A stretch of DNA of 64,000 nucleotides, taken from NCBI RefSeq assembly GCF_003032475.1, contig NZ_CP028369.1:3658001-3722000 (forward strand), read 5' to 3'. The first letter of the stretch is position 1; every line of letters begins with the position of its first letter. The DNA comes from Streptomyces sp. P3 (lineage in GTDB: Bacteria > Actinomycetota > Actinomycetes > Streptomycetales > Streptomycetaceae). Below are positions 32,414 to 41,096 of the stretch, in pieces. A program made the position numbers and the translations under genes. The notes under the pieces were generated by a model. That model was not told the origin of the DNA, ran no database searches, and saw only the letters and a list, made by a program, of their open reading frames with translations.

Positions 32414-32986
32414 CAGCGGTCCGCTGGAGCAGGCCCCAGGTGAACTCGGCGACGACGTCCTGCCGCGCCCGTCCGGCGCGGCGAAGGCCAGTCCCCAGCG
32501 GTTGGGGGCGGTGCCCTCCAGGGGGCGGGCCGGGGAGAAGGCGTGGGCGGCCTCGTCGACCGTGCAGGACCAGGGGGTGAGGTCGGCGAGGGACTGCAGG
32601 AACGGCGGCCGTGCCCCCGGGGCGCGGACCAGCCACTCGTTCCAGACCGAGCCGTTCGGGGCGAGCAGCACCTCGAAGCGCAGGTCGGGCCAGAGCGGGA
32701 GCGGCCACAGCCACGCCTCGCAGTCGAGGTCGCCGACGCGCCGGGTGGTTCTCGACTCGGGTTCGCCGAGTACCGAGCGATACCGTGAAAGGGAACCCCG
32801 CGTGTGCGGGGAGTGGACCATCGCCTGCCAGCGTCTGTTGGCCTCCCTCATCTGCGTGAGGGAAACGCCCAGTTCGTGGCGGGCGTTCTCCACCAGATCC
32901 GGATTGTGATCGGCCATGCGGCGCAGCAGGACCAGCTGGAAGTCGAGCGGTGAGAACGAGCCCGCGAGGCGTTTCTGGGTCGGCAT
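32403..32986 (-). pseudogene. Conserved hypothetical protein with C-terminal frameshift
   Basis: A protein of about 190 residues starting MPTQKRLAGSFSPLDFQLVL, then RRMADHNPDLVENARHELGV and CEAWLWPLPLWPDLRFEVLL. The main frame is convincing to NRWGLAFAAPDGR near 32470 and then runs on as low-quality sequence antisense to the ATP-grasp gene. In another frame the natural ending is present: DVVAEFTWGLLQRTAVRD and a TAG at 32403-32405. One base lost around 32463-32475 (GGGCGCGGC) explains this. It could be a real mutation or a sequencing error. ATG 32986 is the likely start. The family has no known function. Confidence 0.6.
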
Positions 32987-33127
32987 GCGCTCCATCCTGG
33001 CCCACCGCGCGACTCACGACCATTGCCCGCCGCAACACCTTATGACAGCCTGTGTTCGTCATGCCGATCGCCTGTTGATATCTCGAACGCGGGCACTGAG
33101 ACTACAGACTAAGGGAGGGGGCCGGTC

Positions 33128-33901
33128 GTGGGACGCCTTGTACCTGCCGTGACCCGAGCTCTCGACATCCTCGAGCTCTTCCTCGACGGGGACGGTTCGC
33201 TCTCCGCCCCCGACATCGTGCGCAAGCTCCAGCTTCCGCGCACCACCGTGCACGAACTCGTGACCACCCTCTCCGCCCGGGCGTACATCGTGCCCGTCCC
33301 CGGACAACCCGGACGGTACCGCCTCGGGGTGCGTCCCTACCAGCTCGGCAGCCGCTACGCCGAGCAGCTGGACCTCGCCGCCGAGGGTCAGCAGGTCGCC
33401 CGCACCGTCGCCGAAACGTGTGACGAGACGGTGCACGTGGCGATCCTGGAGGGGGCCGACGTCATCTACATCGCGAAGGTCGACTCCACGCACGCGGTCC
33501 GGATGGTGTCGGCCGCGGGCCGCCGCCTGCCCGCCCACTGCACCTCCGTCGGCAAGATGCTGCTGGCCTCGCTCCCCGAGCAGGAGCTCATGGCGCGCAT
33601 CCCCGACGACGCCGAACTCGTGCGGATGACCCCGAACAGCATCACCGAGCCGAAGGAGCTGCGGGCGGCCCTGGCCGAGATCCGGGAGCGGGGCGTCGCG
33701 GTCGAGAACCGCGAGTCCAATCCGGACGTCAGCTGCGTGGCCGCGCCGGTGCGCGACCGCACGGGGCAGGTCGTCGCGGCCCTGTCCATCTCCGTCCCCA
33801 TGATCCGCTGGAGCGAGGAGCGCCGCGCGGGTCTGGAGACGCTCGCCCTGAAGGGGGCCGGCGAGCTGTCCGAGCTGCTCGGCTACCGGAGCGCGGCGTG
33901 A
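33128..33901 (+). CDS. IclR family transcriptional regulator
   Basis: A 257-residue regulator. The winged helix LVPAVTRALDILELFLDGDG, then APDIVRKLQLPRTTVHELVT, is followed by the GAF-like effector domain (ETVHVAILEGADVIYIAKVD, RLPAHCTSVGKMLLASL, SCVAAPVRDRTGQVVAALSI). IclR proteins usually sense small organic acids. GTG 33128 lies after GGAGGGGG. It overlaps the lactonase start by four bases (GTGA), so regulator and enzyme are one unit. The promoter region contains ATCTCGAACGCG (33080-33091), nearly identical to a site at the dehydratase promoter (53838-53849). Confidence 0.9.
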   Translation: MGRLVPAVTRALDILELFLDGDGSLSAPDIVRKLQLPRTTVHELVTTLSARAYIVPVPGQPGRYRLGVRPYQLGSRYAEQLDLAAEGQQVARTVAETCDETVHVAILEGADVIYIAKVDSTHAVRMVSAAGRRLPAHCTSVGKMLLASLPEQELMARIPDDAELVRMTPNSITEPKELRAALAEIRERGVAVENRESNPDVSCVAAPVRDRTGQVVAALSISVPMIRWSEERRAGLETLALKGAGELSELLGYRSAA

Positions 33902-34749
33902 GGGCAGGGTACGAGGTGGCCGTGCCGGCCGGGGCGACCCTCGGCGAGGGGCCGACCTGGGACCCGGCCGCCGGGCGGCTGCTCTGGATAGACATCCTGG
34001 GCGGCCGTCTGCACGCGTACGACCCCGCCACCGGCCGCCGCACGGTCCGCACGACCCACCAGCACGTGGGCGCGGCCAAGCCCCGGGCGGGGGGCGGCCT
34101 GGTCCTCAACCTCCGGGACGGCGTGGGCCTCCTCGATCCGGACGGCGGCTTCCGCTGGCTGCGGCACGAGCCCGTCCCGGGCCGCCGCGCCAACGACGCG
34201 GCCGTCGCCCCGGACGGCTCGCTGTGGGCGGGCACGATGCGCTACGACGAGGCCCCCGGCGGAGGCACACTGTCCCGCCTCACCGGCGACGGGTCGGCCG
34301 AGGTGATCCTCGACGACGTGGCGGTGAGCAACGGAACGGGCTGGAGCCCGGACGGCACGCTCATGTACTACGTCGACTCGCCGACGCGCCGCGTCGACGT
34401 CTTCGACTTCTCGGCGGACGGGCGGGCGTCCGGCCGCCGTCCCTTCGTGGGGATCGAGGAGGGGGCCGGGTTCCCCGACGGACTCACCGTCGACGCCGAC
34501 GGCTGCGTGTGGGTGGCGCTGTGGGACGGGGCCGCGGTACGCCGCTACACGCCCGCGGGCGTCCTGGACCGGCAGATCGACCTGCCCTCCCCGCGCGTCA
34601 CCGCCTGCGCCTTCGGCGGCCCGGACCTCACCGACCTGTACGTCACCACGGCCCGCGTGGGCCTCGACGCCCCCCACCCGACGGCGGGCTCCCTGCTGGT
34701 GCTCCCGAACGCCGGCCAGGGCCTCCCCCAACCGGCCTTCGCCGGCTGA
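33898..34749 (+). CDS. SMP-30/gluconolactonase-like sugar lactonase
   Basis: A 283-residue six-bladed propeller that hydrolyses aldonolactones. Metal ligands of the family can be placed: Glu in ATLGEGPTWD, Asn in GRRANDAAVAPDGSLWAGTM, Asn in VSNGTGWSPDGTLMYYVD and Asp in FPDGLTVDADGCVWVALW. No signal peptide, so it is cytoplasmic. GTG 33898 overlaps the IclR stop. A lactonase next to IclR, with a sugar dehydrogenase and a sugar-acid dehydratase elsewhere in the window, points to an oxidative (non-phosphorylating) sugar route. Confidence 0.88.
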   Translation: MRAGYEVAVPAGATLGEGPTWDPAAGRLLWIDILGGRLHAYDPATGRRTVRTTHQHVGAAKPRAGGGLVLNLRDGVGLLDPDGGFRWLRHEPVPGRRANDAAVAPDGSLWAGTMRYDEAPGGGTLSRLTGDGSAEVILDDVAVSNGTGWSPDGTLMYYVDSPTRRVDVFDFSADGRASGRRPFVGIEEGAGFPDGLTVDADGCVWVALWDGAAVRRYTPAGVLDRQIDLPSPRVTACAFGGPDLTDLYVTTARVGLDAPHPTAGSLLVLPNAGQGLPQPAFAG

Positions 34750-34809
34750 CCGACACCCGCCGGCCGAAGACGCCCGCCGCTGACCGCTGCCTCGTCGGCC
34801 GGCGGCATC

Positions 34810-34830
34810 GGCCGACGACGGCCGTCGGCC
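34810..34830. terminator. Terminator between lactonase and FAD enzyme
   Basis: GGCCGACG (34810-34817) and CGTCGGCC (34823-34830) form an 8-bp stem with a 5-base loop between convergent genes. Confidence 0.55.
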
Positions 34831-34897
34831 GTGGACGTCCGCGGGTCCCGCACGGGCCGGTGCCCCGCGCCACCGGGGCGGGGAAGACGCCGCCCGT

Positions 34898-36298
34898 CTA
34901 CCGCAGGCCCGCCCGCCGTCGTTCCTCCACCGTCAGCGGGGGGCCGGGCAGGGGTGGCCGGAGGGGGCCGACGGCGGCCGCCGCCAGCGTGGAGGGGCTC
35001 AGCAGGACCTGCGGGCCGCGTTCCAGGGACGTCACGTCCGTCACCCGGCGGGCCATGCGGCCGTTGCCGGTGGCGGTGAGCATCAGGCGGCCGACGTACG
35101 CGGCCACGAGCCGGTCCCGCCGGGTGGGGCCGGTCTCGGTCGCGCCGGGGTAGAACACGTCCTGGCCGACGGCGAGGTCCCAGGCGGTCGCGACGGGCCG
35201 GGCCACCGCCTTCTGCGCGCGCCGGGACAGCCCCGCCGTGCCCCATCCGTGCCGCCGGACGGTGTCGCGCAGGAGCACCGCACTCTGGGCGGCGACCGCG
35301 AGGCCGTGCCCGTAGAGCGGGTTGTACGCGGCGAGGGCGTCACCGAGGGCGACGAAGTTGTCGGGCCAGGCCGGCATCCGCTCGTAGAAGTGCCGGCGGT
35401 TGACGGTGGACCGGGTGTACGCCACGCCGGACAGCGGCTCGGCCTGTTCGAGGAGTTCCCCGATGACGGGGTGGCGCAGCTCCTCGCGGGCGAAGCGCAC
35501 GAAGTCGTCGCCGTCGGGGGAGGGTTCGCCGCCCCGGGTGCCGTTGAGGGTGACGATCCAGCGGCCGTCCTCGATGGGCAGCAGGAACCCGGCGCGGCCG
35601 GGACCGGCGTCCCGCGGGTCGGGCTGCACGTTGACGATCGGGTACCCGGACCGGGCCGGCTCGGGCGCGAGGTACAGCCGGCTGGCGTAGGCGAGCCCGG
35701 AGTCCACCTCGCGCCGTTCCGCGGCGGGCAGCCCCAGCTCCGCCAGCCAGGCCGCCGCCCGCGACCCGCGCCCGCTCGCGTCGACGACCAGGCCGGCCTC
35801 GACGATCCGCTCCGCGCCGCCCTCCCGCACCCGCACGCCGGTGACCGCGCCCGCGTCCCCCACCAGGCCCAGGGCCTCGGCCCCCGAGCGCAGTTCGACC
35901 CGCTCGTCGGCCAGTACGTGGGCCCGGACCGTCGCGTCCAGGAGGTCGCGGCCGGCCAGGATCACGTGGTGCGACTCGGGCCAGCGGCGGAACCAGCCGC
36001 GCGGGCCGAGGACCACCATGTCCGTGGTGACCGGCGACCGGCGCGCCCCGGCCGCCCGGAGCGCACCGGTGACGTCCGGCAGCAGCTCCTCCACCGCCCG
36101 CACCCCGCCCGACCACAGCATGTGGGCGTGACGTGCCTGGGGCAGCCCCTTGCGGGGCGCGGGACCGTCGGGCAACACGTCCCGCTCGATGACGACGACC
36201 CGGTCGGCGAGGCCGGTCAGGGCGCGTGCCGCGAGCATGCCCGCATGGGATCCCCCCAGGACTACGGCGGTTCTGGCGGGGTTGGAGGGTTCAGTCAT
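34898..36298 (-). CDS. FAD-dependent oxidoreductase/hydroxylase
   Basis: A 466-residue flavoprotein related to geranylgeranyl reductase- and halogenase-type enzymes. The Rossmann loop is TAVVLGGSHAGMLAARAL (10-27), GLVVDASGRGSRAAAWLAEL is the DG-like motif, and DNFVALGDALAAYNPLYGHG the second FAD motif. PRKGLPQARHAHMLWSGG is typical of this hydroxylase subfamily. The substrate is unknown. ATG 36298 lies eight bases inside the end of the preceding MAB_1171c gene, so the three genes from 38278 to 34898 form one operon. Confidence 0.82.
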   Translation of the reverse strand: MTEPSNPARTAVVLGGSHAGMLAARALTGLADRVVVIERDVLPDGPAPRKGLPQARHAHMLWSGGVRAVEELLPDVTGALRAAGARRSPVTTDMVVLGPRGWFRRWPESHHVILAGRDLLDATVRAHVLADERVELRSGAEALGLVGDAGAVTGVRVREGGAERIVEAGLVVDASGRGSRAAAWLAELGLPAAERREVDSGLAYASRLYLAPEPARSGYPIVNVQPDPRDAGPGRAGFLLPIEDGRWIVTLNGTRGGEPSPDGDDFVRFAREELRHPVIGELLEQAEPLSGVAYTRSTVNRRHFYERMPAWPDNFVALGDALAAYNPLYGHGLAVAAQSAVLLRDTVRRHGWGTAGLSRRAQKAVARPVATAWDLAVGQDVFYPGATETGPTRRDRLVAAYVGRLMLTATGNGRMARRVTDVTSLERGPQVLLSPSTLAAAAVGPLRPPLPGPPLTVEERRRAGLR

Positions 36299-37661
36299 GC
36301 GTGGAGATGCTCTCTGCCGGGGCGGCCGCGCGGGTGCGGACCGCCTGGATGTCGTCGGGGTGGCGCAGGGCCTGGGACACGGCCTGGATCTCCCGCAGGA
36401 GATACGTGGTGTCCGGGCCGGAGGAGAAGAGGGCGGAGGGAGCGGAATGGGCGGCAGAGGCGGGAGAGGCGGGAGAGGCGGGAGAGGCGGAGCCGGCGGA
36501 CGCGGGGGAGGGGGAGGCGTCGAGGGGATCCGGGTGAGCGGCGGAAGCCGGGGAGGCGGCTCCGCCGTCGCTCTGCGTGGACCGCGTCGCCTCGGGGGCC
36601 GCCGAGGCGTGCTGTGCGCGCTCCCGCGCCTCCACGACGTCCAGCAGCGCCACCGCGGCCGCCAGGGTCTGGGCCCGGCCGCGTTCGACGCCGAGGGCGA
36701 CGGCGGCGTCGTAGGCCCGGGCGAGCAGGTCGTCGTCCAGGCGGCGGGCCAGCGGGAGGAGGGCGTCCCGGATGAACGTCTCGCGGCGGATCAGCCGCAG
36801 TTCCGGGGTGGCGCGCAGGTCGAACGGCTCGCGGCCGCCGGTGACGGTCCGCATCAGCCGGGACAGCGGCTGCAGGCTCCGGTGACGGCGGCGCACCCGC
36901 CACCGCTCCTGGAGGTACTGGCCGGCGTGCGGCACGATGAAGCCGATCGCGACGAGCGTGGCGGCGACGCAGGCGGCGGCCGGCGCGATGCCGGTGTTCA
37001 GCCAGTCCAGGTCGTGCCCGGTCCAACGCGCGCCGACCGCCGTCAACTTGGCCGCGCTGAACAGCAGGTTCGTCACATAGCCGGCCCCCAGGAAACGCAG
37101 TCCCCAGCGCAGCCACGCGTCGAGGCCGTCGGTGCGGCTCCAGTTCCACACCAGGCGGGCCGTGACCGAGCAGGCCACGGTGTGCGCGACCAGGTAGAGC
37201 AGGATCTCCTCGCGCATGAAGGGCGTGTTGGCGTAGTAGGTGTCCAGGTCCTGGATCCGCTCCACGGGGACCTCGGCGAGCGCGAACAGCACCCACAGCG
37301 CGACCACCACCGCCGCGTAGACGGAGACCACCAGGCGGGTCGTCCGGCGGGTCTGGGCCGAGCGCTCGGACCGGCCGTTGCGCCAGGCGATGATCAGCAG
37401 CAGCCAGGACGCGGACAGCGCCGTGAGCAGCGAGTACACCCAGGGCGCGGCGATGTTCGGCACGCCGGTGACCCGGTTGGTCCAGGCGATGGTCTTCGGG
37501 GCCGCGAAGACGAAGACCGCACAGCCGAAGACGAGCAGGCCGCCGACCGCGCGCAGCAGCGGGTCCCGCCAGAGCTTGACGATGCTGGGCAGCTTGATGG
37601 CGAGGGCTGCCCCCAGCACCACCGTGGGCAGCCAGAAGGAGATGTACAGCCCATGGTTCAC
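36291..37661 (-). CDS. MAB_1171c family membrane protein
   Basis: A 456-residue protein. The N-terminal 230 residues hold about seven hydrophobic helices (LYISFWLPTVVLGAALAIKL, LLRAVGGLLVFGCAVFVF, PWVYSLLTALSASWLLLIIA, LVVSVYAAVVVALWVLFALA and others). The soluble C-terminal half contains RETFIRDALLPLARRLDDDL and a Ser/Ala/Pro-rich linker near 380-420 that differs in style from the rest. The family is named a putative transporter, without experimental proof. GTG 37661 overlaps the ImmA/IrrE stop by four bases and follows GGGGGA. Its constant pairing with an ImmA/IrrE-type protease gene suggests the two work together. Confidence 0.8.
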   Translation of the reverse strand: MNHGLYISFWLPTVVLGAALAIKLPSIVKLWRDPLLRAVGGLLVFGCAVFVFAAPKTIAWTNRVTGVPNIAAPWVYSLLTALSASWLLLIIAWRNGRSERSAQTRRTTRLVVSVYAAVVVALWVLFALAEVPVERIQDLDTYYANTPFMREEILLYLVAHTVACSVTARLVWNWSRTDGLDAWLRWGLRFLGAGYVTNLLFSAAKLTAVGARWTGHDLDWLNTGIAPAAACVAATLVAIGFIVPHAGQYLQERWRVRRRHRSLQPLSRLMRTVTGGREPFDLRATPELRLIRRETFIRDALLPLARRLDDDLLARAYDAAVALGVERGRAQTLAAAVALLDVVEARERAQHASAAPEATRSTQSDGGAASPASAAHPDPLDASPSPASAGSASPASPASPASAAHSAPSALFSSGPDTTYLLREIQAVSQALRHPDDIQAVRTRAAAPAESISTHD

Positions 37662-38278
37662 CGCAGCGTCCCCCTGCGTCCGCGGTAGCCGAGGGTGCGC
37701 TGGACCGCGGCGGTGTCCGCGGCCCCTTGAACGGCGGGCCCGGAGTCGGCGAGGTAGCGCCGGAAGCGGGCCGCGAGCCGGTGGCCGAAGTCGTCGGCCT
37801 CGGCCTCGTCGTCCTCCCGGGAGCCGTTGCGGGCGGCGAAGGCCAGGGCGGCGGACTCCCAGCCGGAACGGCCGGCCAGGACGCCCGCGGCGACCGTGCC
37901 GAGGCCGTGGTGGTGGTGCCGGTGCCCGGCGTGCAGATGCCACAGTTCATGGCCGAGGATGACCAACTGCTGGACGGCCTCGGCCCGTTCCTCGACGATG
38001 ACCAGGTCGAAGTCCTGGAACTCCACCCAGAGTCCGGTCACGCCGATCTCGTCGGGGAACCGCTCGAAACGCACCTCCACCGGCCGTCCGCCACGCCGCC
38101 CGGACAGTTCCTCGCACAGTGCCCGGCACAACTCCCGGACCCCTTCGGGCCGTTCGGTGCGCGCCCGCAGTGCGGCGGAGAGATCGCCGGTCAGCTCGCG
38201 CATGGCCGGGCCGGTCCTCGCGCGCCGCAGCGCCGAGGCGATCCGGGCCGCCGTCCCGCGCGCGCCCGCGACGTCCAT
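37658..38278 (-). CDS. ImmA/IrrE-type metallopeptidase
   Basis: A 206-residue protein with the zinc-peptidase motif HELWHLHAGH (His110, Glu111, His114), preceded by a helical N-terminus (LTGDLSAALRARTERPEGVR) and the strand VTGLWVEFQDFDLVIVEERA. ImmA and IrrE cleave XRE- or DdrO-type repressors to switch on their targets. An XRE repressor, the expected substrate, is not next to this gene, and none was recognised in the window. It is the first gene of the operon with MAB_1171c and the FAD enzyme. The run GHRHHHHG after the motif is unusual and could bind extra metal. Confidence 0.82.
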   Translation of the reverse strand: MDVAGARGTAARIASALRRARTGPAMRELTGDLSAALRARTERPEGVRELCRALCEELSGRRGGRPVEVRFERFPDEIGVTGLWVEFQDFDLVIVEERAEAVQQLVILGHELWHLHAGHRHHHHGLGTVAAGVLAGRSGWESAALAFAARNGSREDDEAEADDFGHRLAARFRRYLADSGPAVQGAADTAAVQRTLGYRGRRGTLR

Positions 38279-38367
38279 CGGCTCCCCCTTCCGGCCGCCC
38301 CGCGACGGCCGGTCCGAGACTACGCGGCTGGTTGTGTCCGCGTCACAAGAAGTCGTTGCACGGTCAA

Positions 38368-38442
38368 TGACAGAAAGCGCTGTCAGAAGTCACGCCGAAG
38401 GCATTGACGAGCGGCCGTTTCGAAATCTACGGTCCGTTCGAA
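38368..38442 (+). promoter_or_regulatory. Promoter and operators of GH51 gene
   Basis: TTGACG (38404-38409), an 18-base spacer and TACGGT (38428-38433) form a promoter. TTTCGAAA (38418-38425) sits in the spacer and a second TTCGAA (38437-38442) at the start point, centres 18 bases apart. Upstream, TGACAG-N6-CTGTCA (38368-38385) overlaps GAAAGCGCTGTC, a LacI-like core. Confidence 0.5.
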
Positions 38443-38570
38443 GTAGCGATCACGTTCCGGCATGTCGAACCGAGCGGCCCACCGGCCCACCAGGCCGCGA
38501 CGCGACGGAGGAGGTCCGGGGAGGGCCGGCCGCCCGGGCGTCGGGGCGAGACCGAACCCGAAAGGCCAAG

Positions 38571-40085
38571 ATGAGCACCGCCCGCTTCACCCTCGACCCC
38601 GCCTTCACCGTCGGCGAGGTCGACCCCCGCCTCTTCGGCAGCTTCGTGGAACACCTCGGCCGCTGCGTCTACACCGGCCTCTACGAGCCCGGCCACCCCA
38701 CCGCCGACGCCGAGGGCCTGCGCACCGACGTACTGGACCTCGTCCGCGAACTCGGCGTCACCGCGGTCCGCTACCCCGGCGGCAACTTCGTCTCCGGCTA
38801 CAAGTGGGAGGACTCCGTCGGTCCGGCCGCGGAGCGTCCCCGCCGCCTGGACCTGGCCTGGCACTCGACGGAGACGAACCGCTTCGGCCTCTCCGAGTAC
38901 ATCGGCTTCCTCCGGAAGATCGGCCCGCAGGCGGAGCCGATGATGGCGGTCAACCTCGGCACGCGCGGCGTCGCCGAGGCCCTGGAGCTCCAGGAGTACG
39001 CCAACCACCCCTCCGGCACCGCCCTCTCCGACCTGCGCGCCGCCCACGGCGACAAGGAGCCGTTCGGGATCAGGCTGTGGTGCCTGGGCAACGAGATGGA
39101 CGGCCCCTGGCAGACCGGCCACAAGACGGCCGAGGAGTACGGCCGCGTCGCCGCCGAGACCGCCCGCGCCATGCGGCAGCTCGACCCCGGCGTCGAACTC
39201 GTCGCCTGCGGCTCCTCCAGCCAGTCCATGCCGACGTTCGCCGAGTGGGAGGCGACGGTCCTGGCCGAGACGTACGACCTCGTCGACTACATCTCGCTGC
39301 ACGCCTACTACTGGCCCGAGGACGGCGACGTCGACTCCTTCCTCGCCTCCGCCGTCGACATGGAGTCGTTCATCGACAATGTCGTGGCGACCGCCGACCA
39401 CATCGGCGCGCGGCTCAAGTCGAAGAAGCGGATCAACCTCTCCTTCGACGAGTGGAACGTCTGGTACCTGCGCGAGTGGGAGGAGCACGCGAAGGGCCTC
39501 GAGCAGGAGGACTGGCCGCAGGCCCCGCGCCTGCTGGAGGACAACTACAGCGTCACCGACGCCGTCGTCTTCGGCTCGCTCCTCATCGCGCTGCTGCGGC
39601 ACGCCGACCGGGTGACGGTCGCCTGCCTCGCCCAGCTCGTCAACGTCATCGCGCCGATCCTCACCGAGCCGGGCGGCCCGGCCTGGCGGCAGACGACGTT
39701 CTTCCCGTTCGCGCAGGCGTCCCGGTACGGCCGCGGCACCGTCCTCGACGTGCGGGTGGACTCGCCGACGTACGAGACGCGCAAGCACGGCACGACGGAC
39801 CTGCTGCACGCCACTGCGGTCCGCGCCGAGGACGGCACGGTCACCGTCTTCGCCGTGAACCGCAGCCGCACCGACGCGCTGCCGCTCCAGGTCGCCCTGC
39901 ACGGGCTGGAACTGACCTCGGTCGTCGAGCACAGCGTGCTGGCGGACGCCGACCCGGACGCCCGCAACACCCTCGCCGACCCCGAGCGGGTCGCCCCGCA
40001 CCCGGCCGAGGGCACCGCGCTGACGGACGGCGGGCTGACGGCGACTCTGGAGCCGCTGTCGTGGAACGTGATCCGGCTGGCATGA
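38571..40085 (+). CDS. GH51 alpha-L-arabinofuranosidase, intracellular
   Basis: A 504-residue retaining arabinofuranosidase. FGSFVEHLGRCVYTGLYEPG is the family N-terminus; acid/base Glu175 lies in CLGNEMDGPW and nucleophile Glu294 in SFDEWNVWY; the C-terminal beta domain ends LEPLSWNVIRLA. There is no signal peptide, so it acts on imported arabino-oligosaccharides, complementing the secreted GH43-CBM42 enzyme. Length is normal for GH51. ATG 38571 follows AAAGG. A promoter with TTCGAA motifs and a LacI-like site precedes it, suggesting dual control by sugar regulators. Confidence 0.93.
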   Translation: MSTARFTLDPAFTVGEVDPRLFGSFVEHLGRCVYTGLYEPGHPTADAEGLRTDVLDLVRELGVTAVRYPGGNFVSGYKWEDSVGPAAERPRRLDLAWHSTETNRFGLSEYIGFLRKIGPQAEPMMAVNLGTRGVAEALELQEYANHPSGTALSDLRAAHGDKEPFGIRLWCLGNEMDGPWQTGHKTAEEYGRVAAETARAMRQLDPGVELVACGSSSQSMPTFAEWEATVLAETYDLVDYISLHAYYWPEDGDVDSFLASAVDMESFIDNVVATADHIGARLKSKKRINLSFDEWNVWYLREWEEHAKGLEQEDWPQAPRLLEDNYSVTDAVVFGSLLIALLRHADRVTVACLAQLVNVIAPILTEPGGPAWRQTTFFPFAQASRYGRGTVLDVRVDSPTYETRKHGTTDLLHATAVRAEDGTVTVFAVNRSRTDALPLQVALHGLELTSVVEHSVLADADPDARNTLADPERVAPHPAEGTALTDGGLTATLEPLSWNVIRLA

Positions 40086-40332
40086 GCCCGGTCGTCGCCG
40101 GAACGGGGTCGGCGGCGGGCTCGGCCGGCCGCTGACCCCACCTGGTTTCCGGGCAGGGCGCCCGGTCCTTCCGGCAAAGTCCTTCACCCGGCCGAGGCAC
40201 CCGGCACGGACACGGTCATCGGCGTCTACCGGGGCGTCACCGTCACCCCTGCGGACAGCCGGTGCCGGAGGGACGACATCGCCCAACCAGCGGTCGAGCG
40301 TCCGTGAACCTCGGCCCCACCGGGTTGGAGCC
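40086..40332. other. Intergenic, no gene seen
   Basis: Nothing beyond the 3' flank of the GH51 gene and the upstream region of the Rrf2 gene could be identified. No clear terminator stem of more than eight pairs was found. Confidence 0.4.
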
Positions 40333-40350
40333 CCCCTCTGTCAAGAGGGG
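40333..40350 (+). promoter_or_regulatory. Hairpin in front of Rrf2 gene
   Basis: CCCCTCT-GTCA-AGAGGGG is a 7-bp stem with a 4-base loop, 19 bases before the Rrf2 start. As DNA it is also an inverted repeat that could be the regulator's own binding site; CAAAAT (40358-40363) may be the -10. Confidence 0.35.
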
Positions 40351-40369
40351 AGGATGTCAAAATGGACGC

Positions 40370-40828
40370 ATGAGGATCTCGGCAAGAGCGGACTACGCGG
40401 TGCGGGCGGTGCTGGAGCTCGCGGTGCGGCAGGGCGGCGACCCGGTGAAGGCGGAGGCGATCGCCGCCGAGCAGGACATCCCGCACAAGTTCCTCGAGGG
40501 GATCCTCGGCGACCTGCGGCGCGGCGGCATCGTCGACAGCCGGCGCGGCGGTGGCGGAGGGTACCGGCTGGCCCGCGACCCGGCGGCGATCACCGTCGCG
40601 GACGTCATCCGGGCGGTGGACGGCCCGATCGTGTCCGTGCGCGGCGAACGCCCGACGGGACTGTCGTACACGGGGACCGCGCAGCCCCTGCTGCCGCTGT
40701 GGATCGCGCTGCGGGCCAACGTGCGCCGCATCCTGGAGGGCGTCACGATCGCCGACATCGCCGCCGACGCGCTGCCGGCCCCGGTGAAGGAACTGGCGGC
40801 GGAACCGGCGGCCTGGGAGAACCCGTGA
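40370..40828 (+). CDS. Rrf2 family regulator without cysteines
   Basis: A 152-residue winged-helix regulator. RISARADYAVRAVLELAVRQ and AEAIAAEQDIPHKFLEGILG form the DNA-binding part, GGYRLARDPAAITVADVIRA the wing and the start of the dimer helix. Rrf2 proteins such as NsrR and IscR bind an Fe-S cluster through three cysteines; this protein has none, so it must sense something else or act constitutively. ATG 40370 has only a weak ribosome site. It stands alone between the GH51 and DUF4360 genes. Confidence 0.88.
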   Translation: MRISARADYAVRAVLELAVRQGGDPVKAEAIAAEQDIPHKFLEGILGDLRRGGIVDSRRGGGGGYRLARDPAAITVADVIRAVDGPIVSVRGERPTGLSYTGTAQPLLPLWIALRANVRRILEGVTIADIAADALPAPVKELAAEPAAWENP

Positions 40829-41096
40829 GCACGGGGGCCCGGGTCAGGGGCCGGGTTCCGCTCTGAGCGGTACGGAGATCCGTGGCCCCGGACTGTCCGG
40901 ATCCCGCCGTGGACGCAACGGTGAACTCCCGTTGTTTCCAGGCGAGTTCGGGCATCTCGGTGGGGGTGTGAACGGGACTGGGTGAATGGCCGGAGTTCTA
41001 CCTGGCCGCACCTCATCGGCCTCCCTACGATGCCATCGCCCCCCCAGTTCTTCACAGGAACTCCACAGGTCTTCCGTTGAACCAAGGAGAGTGACC

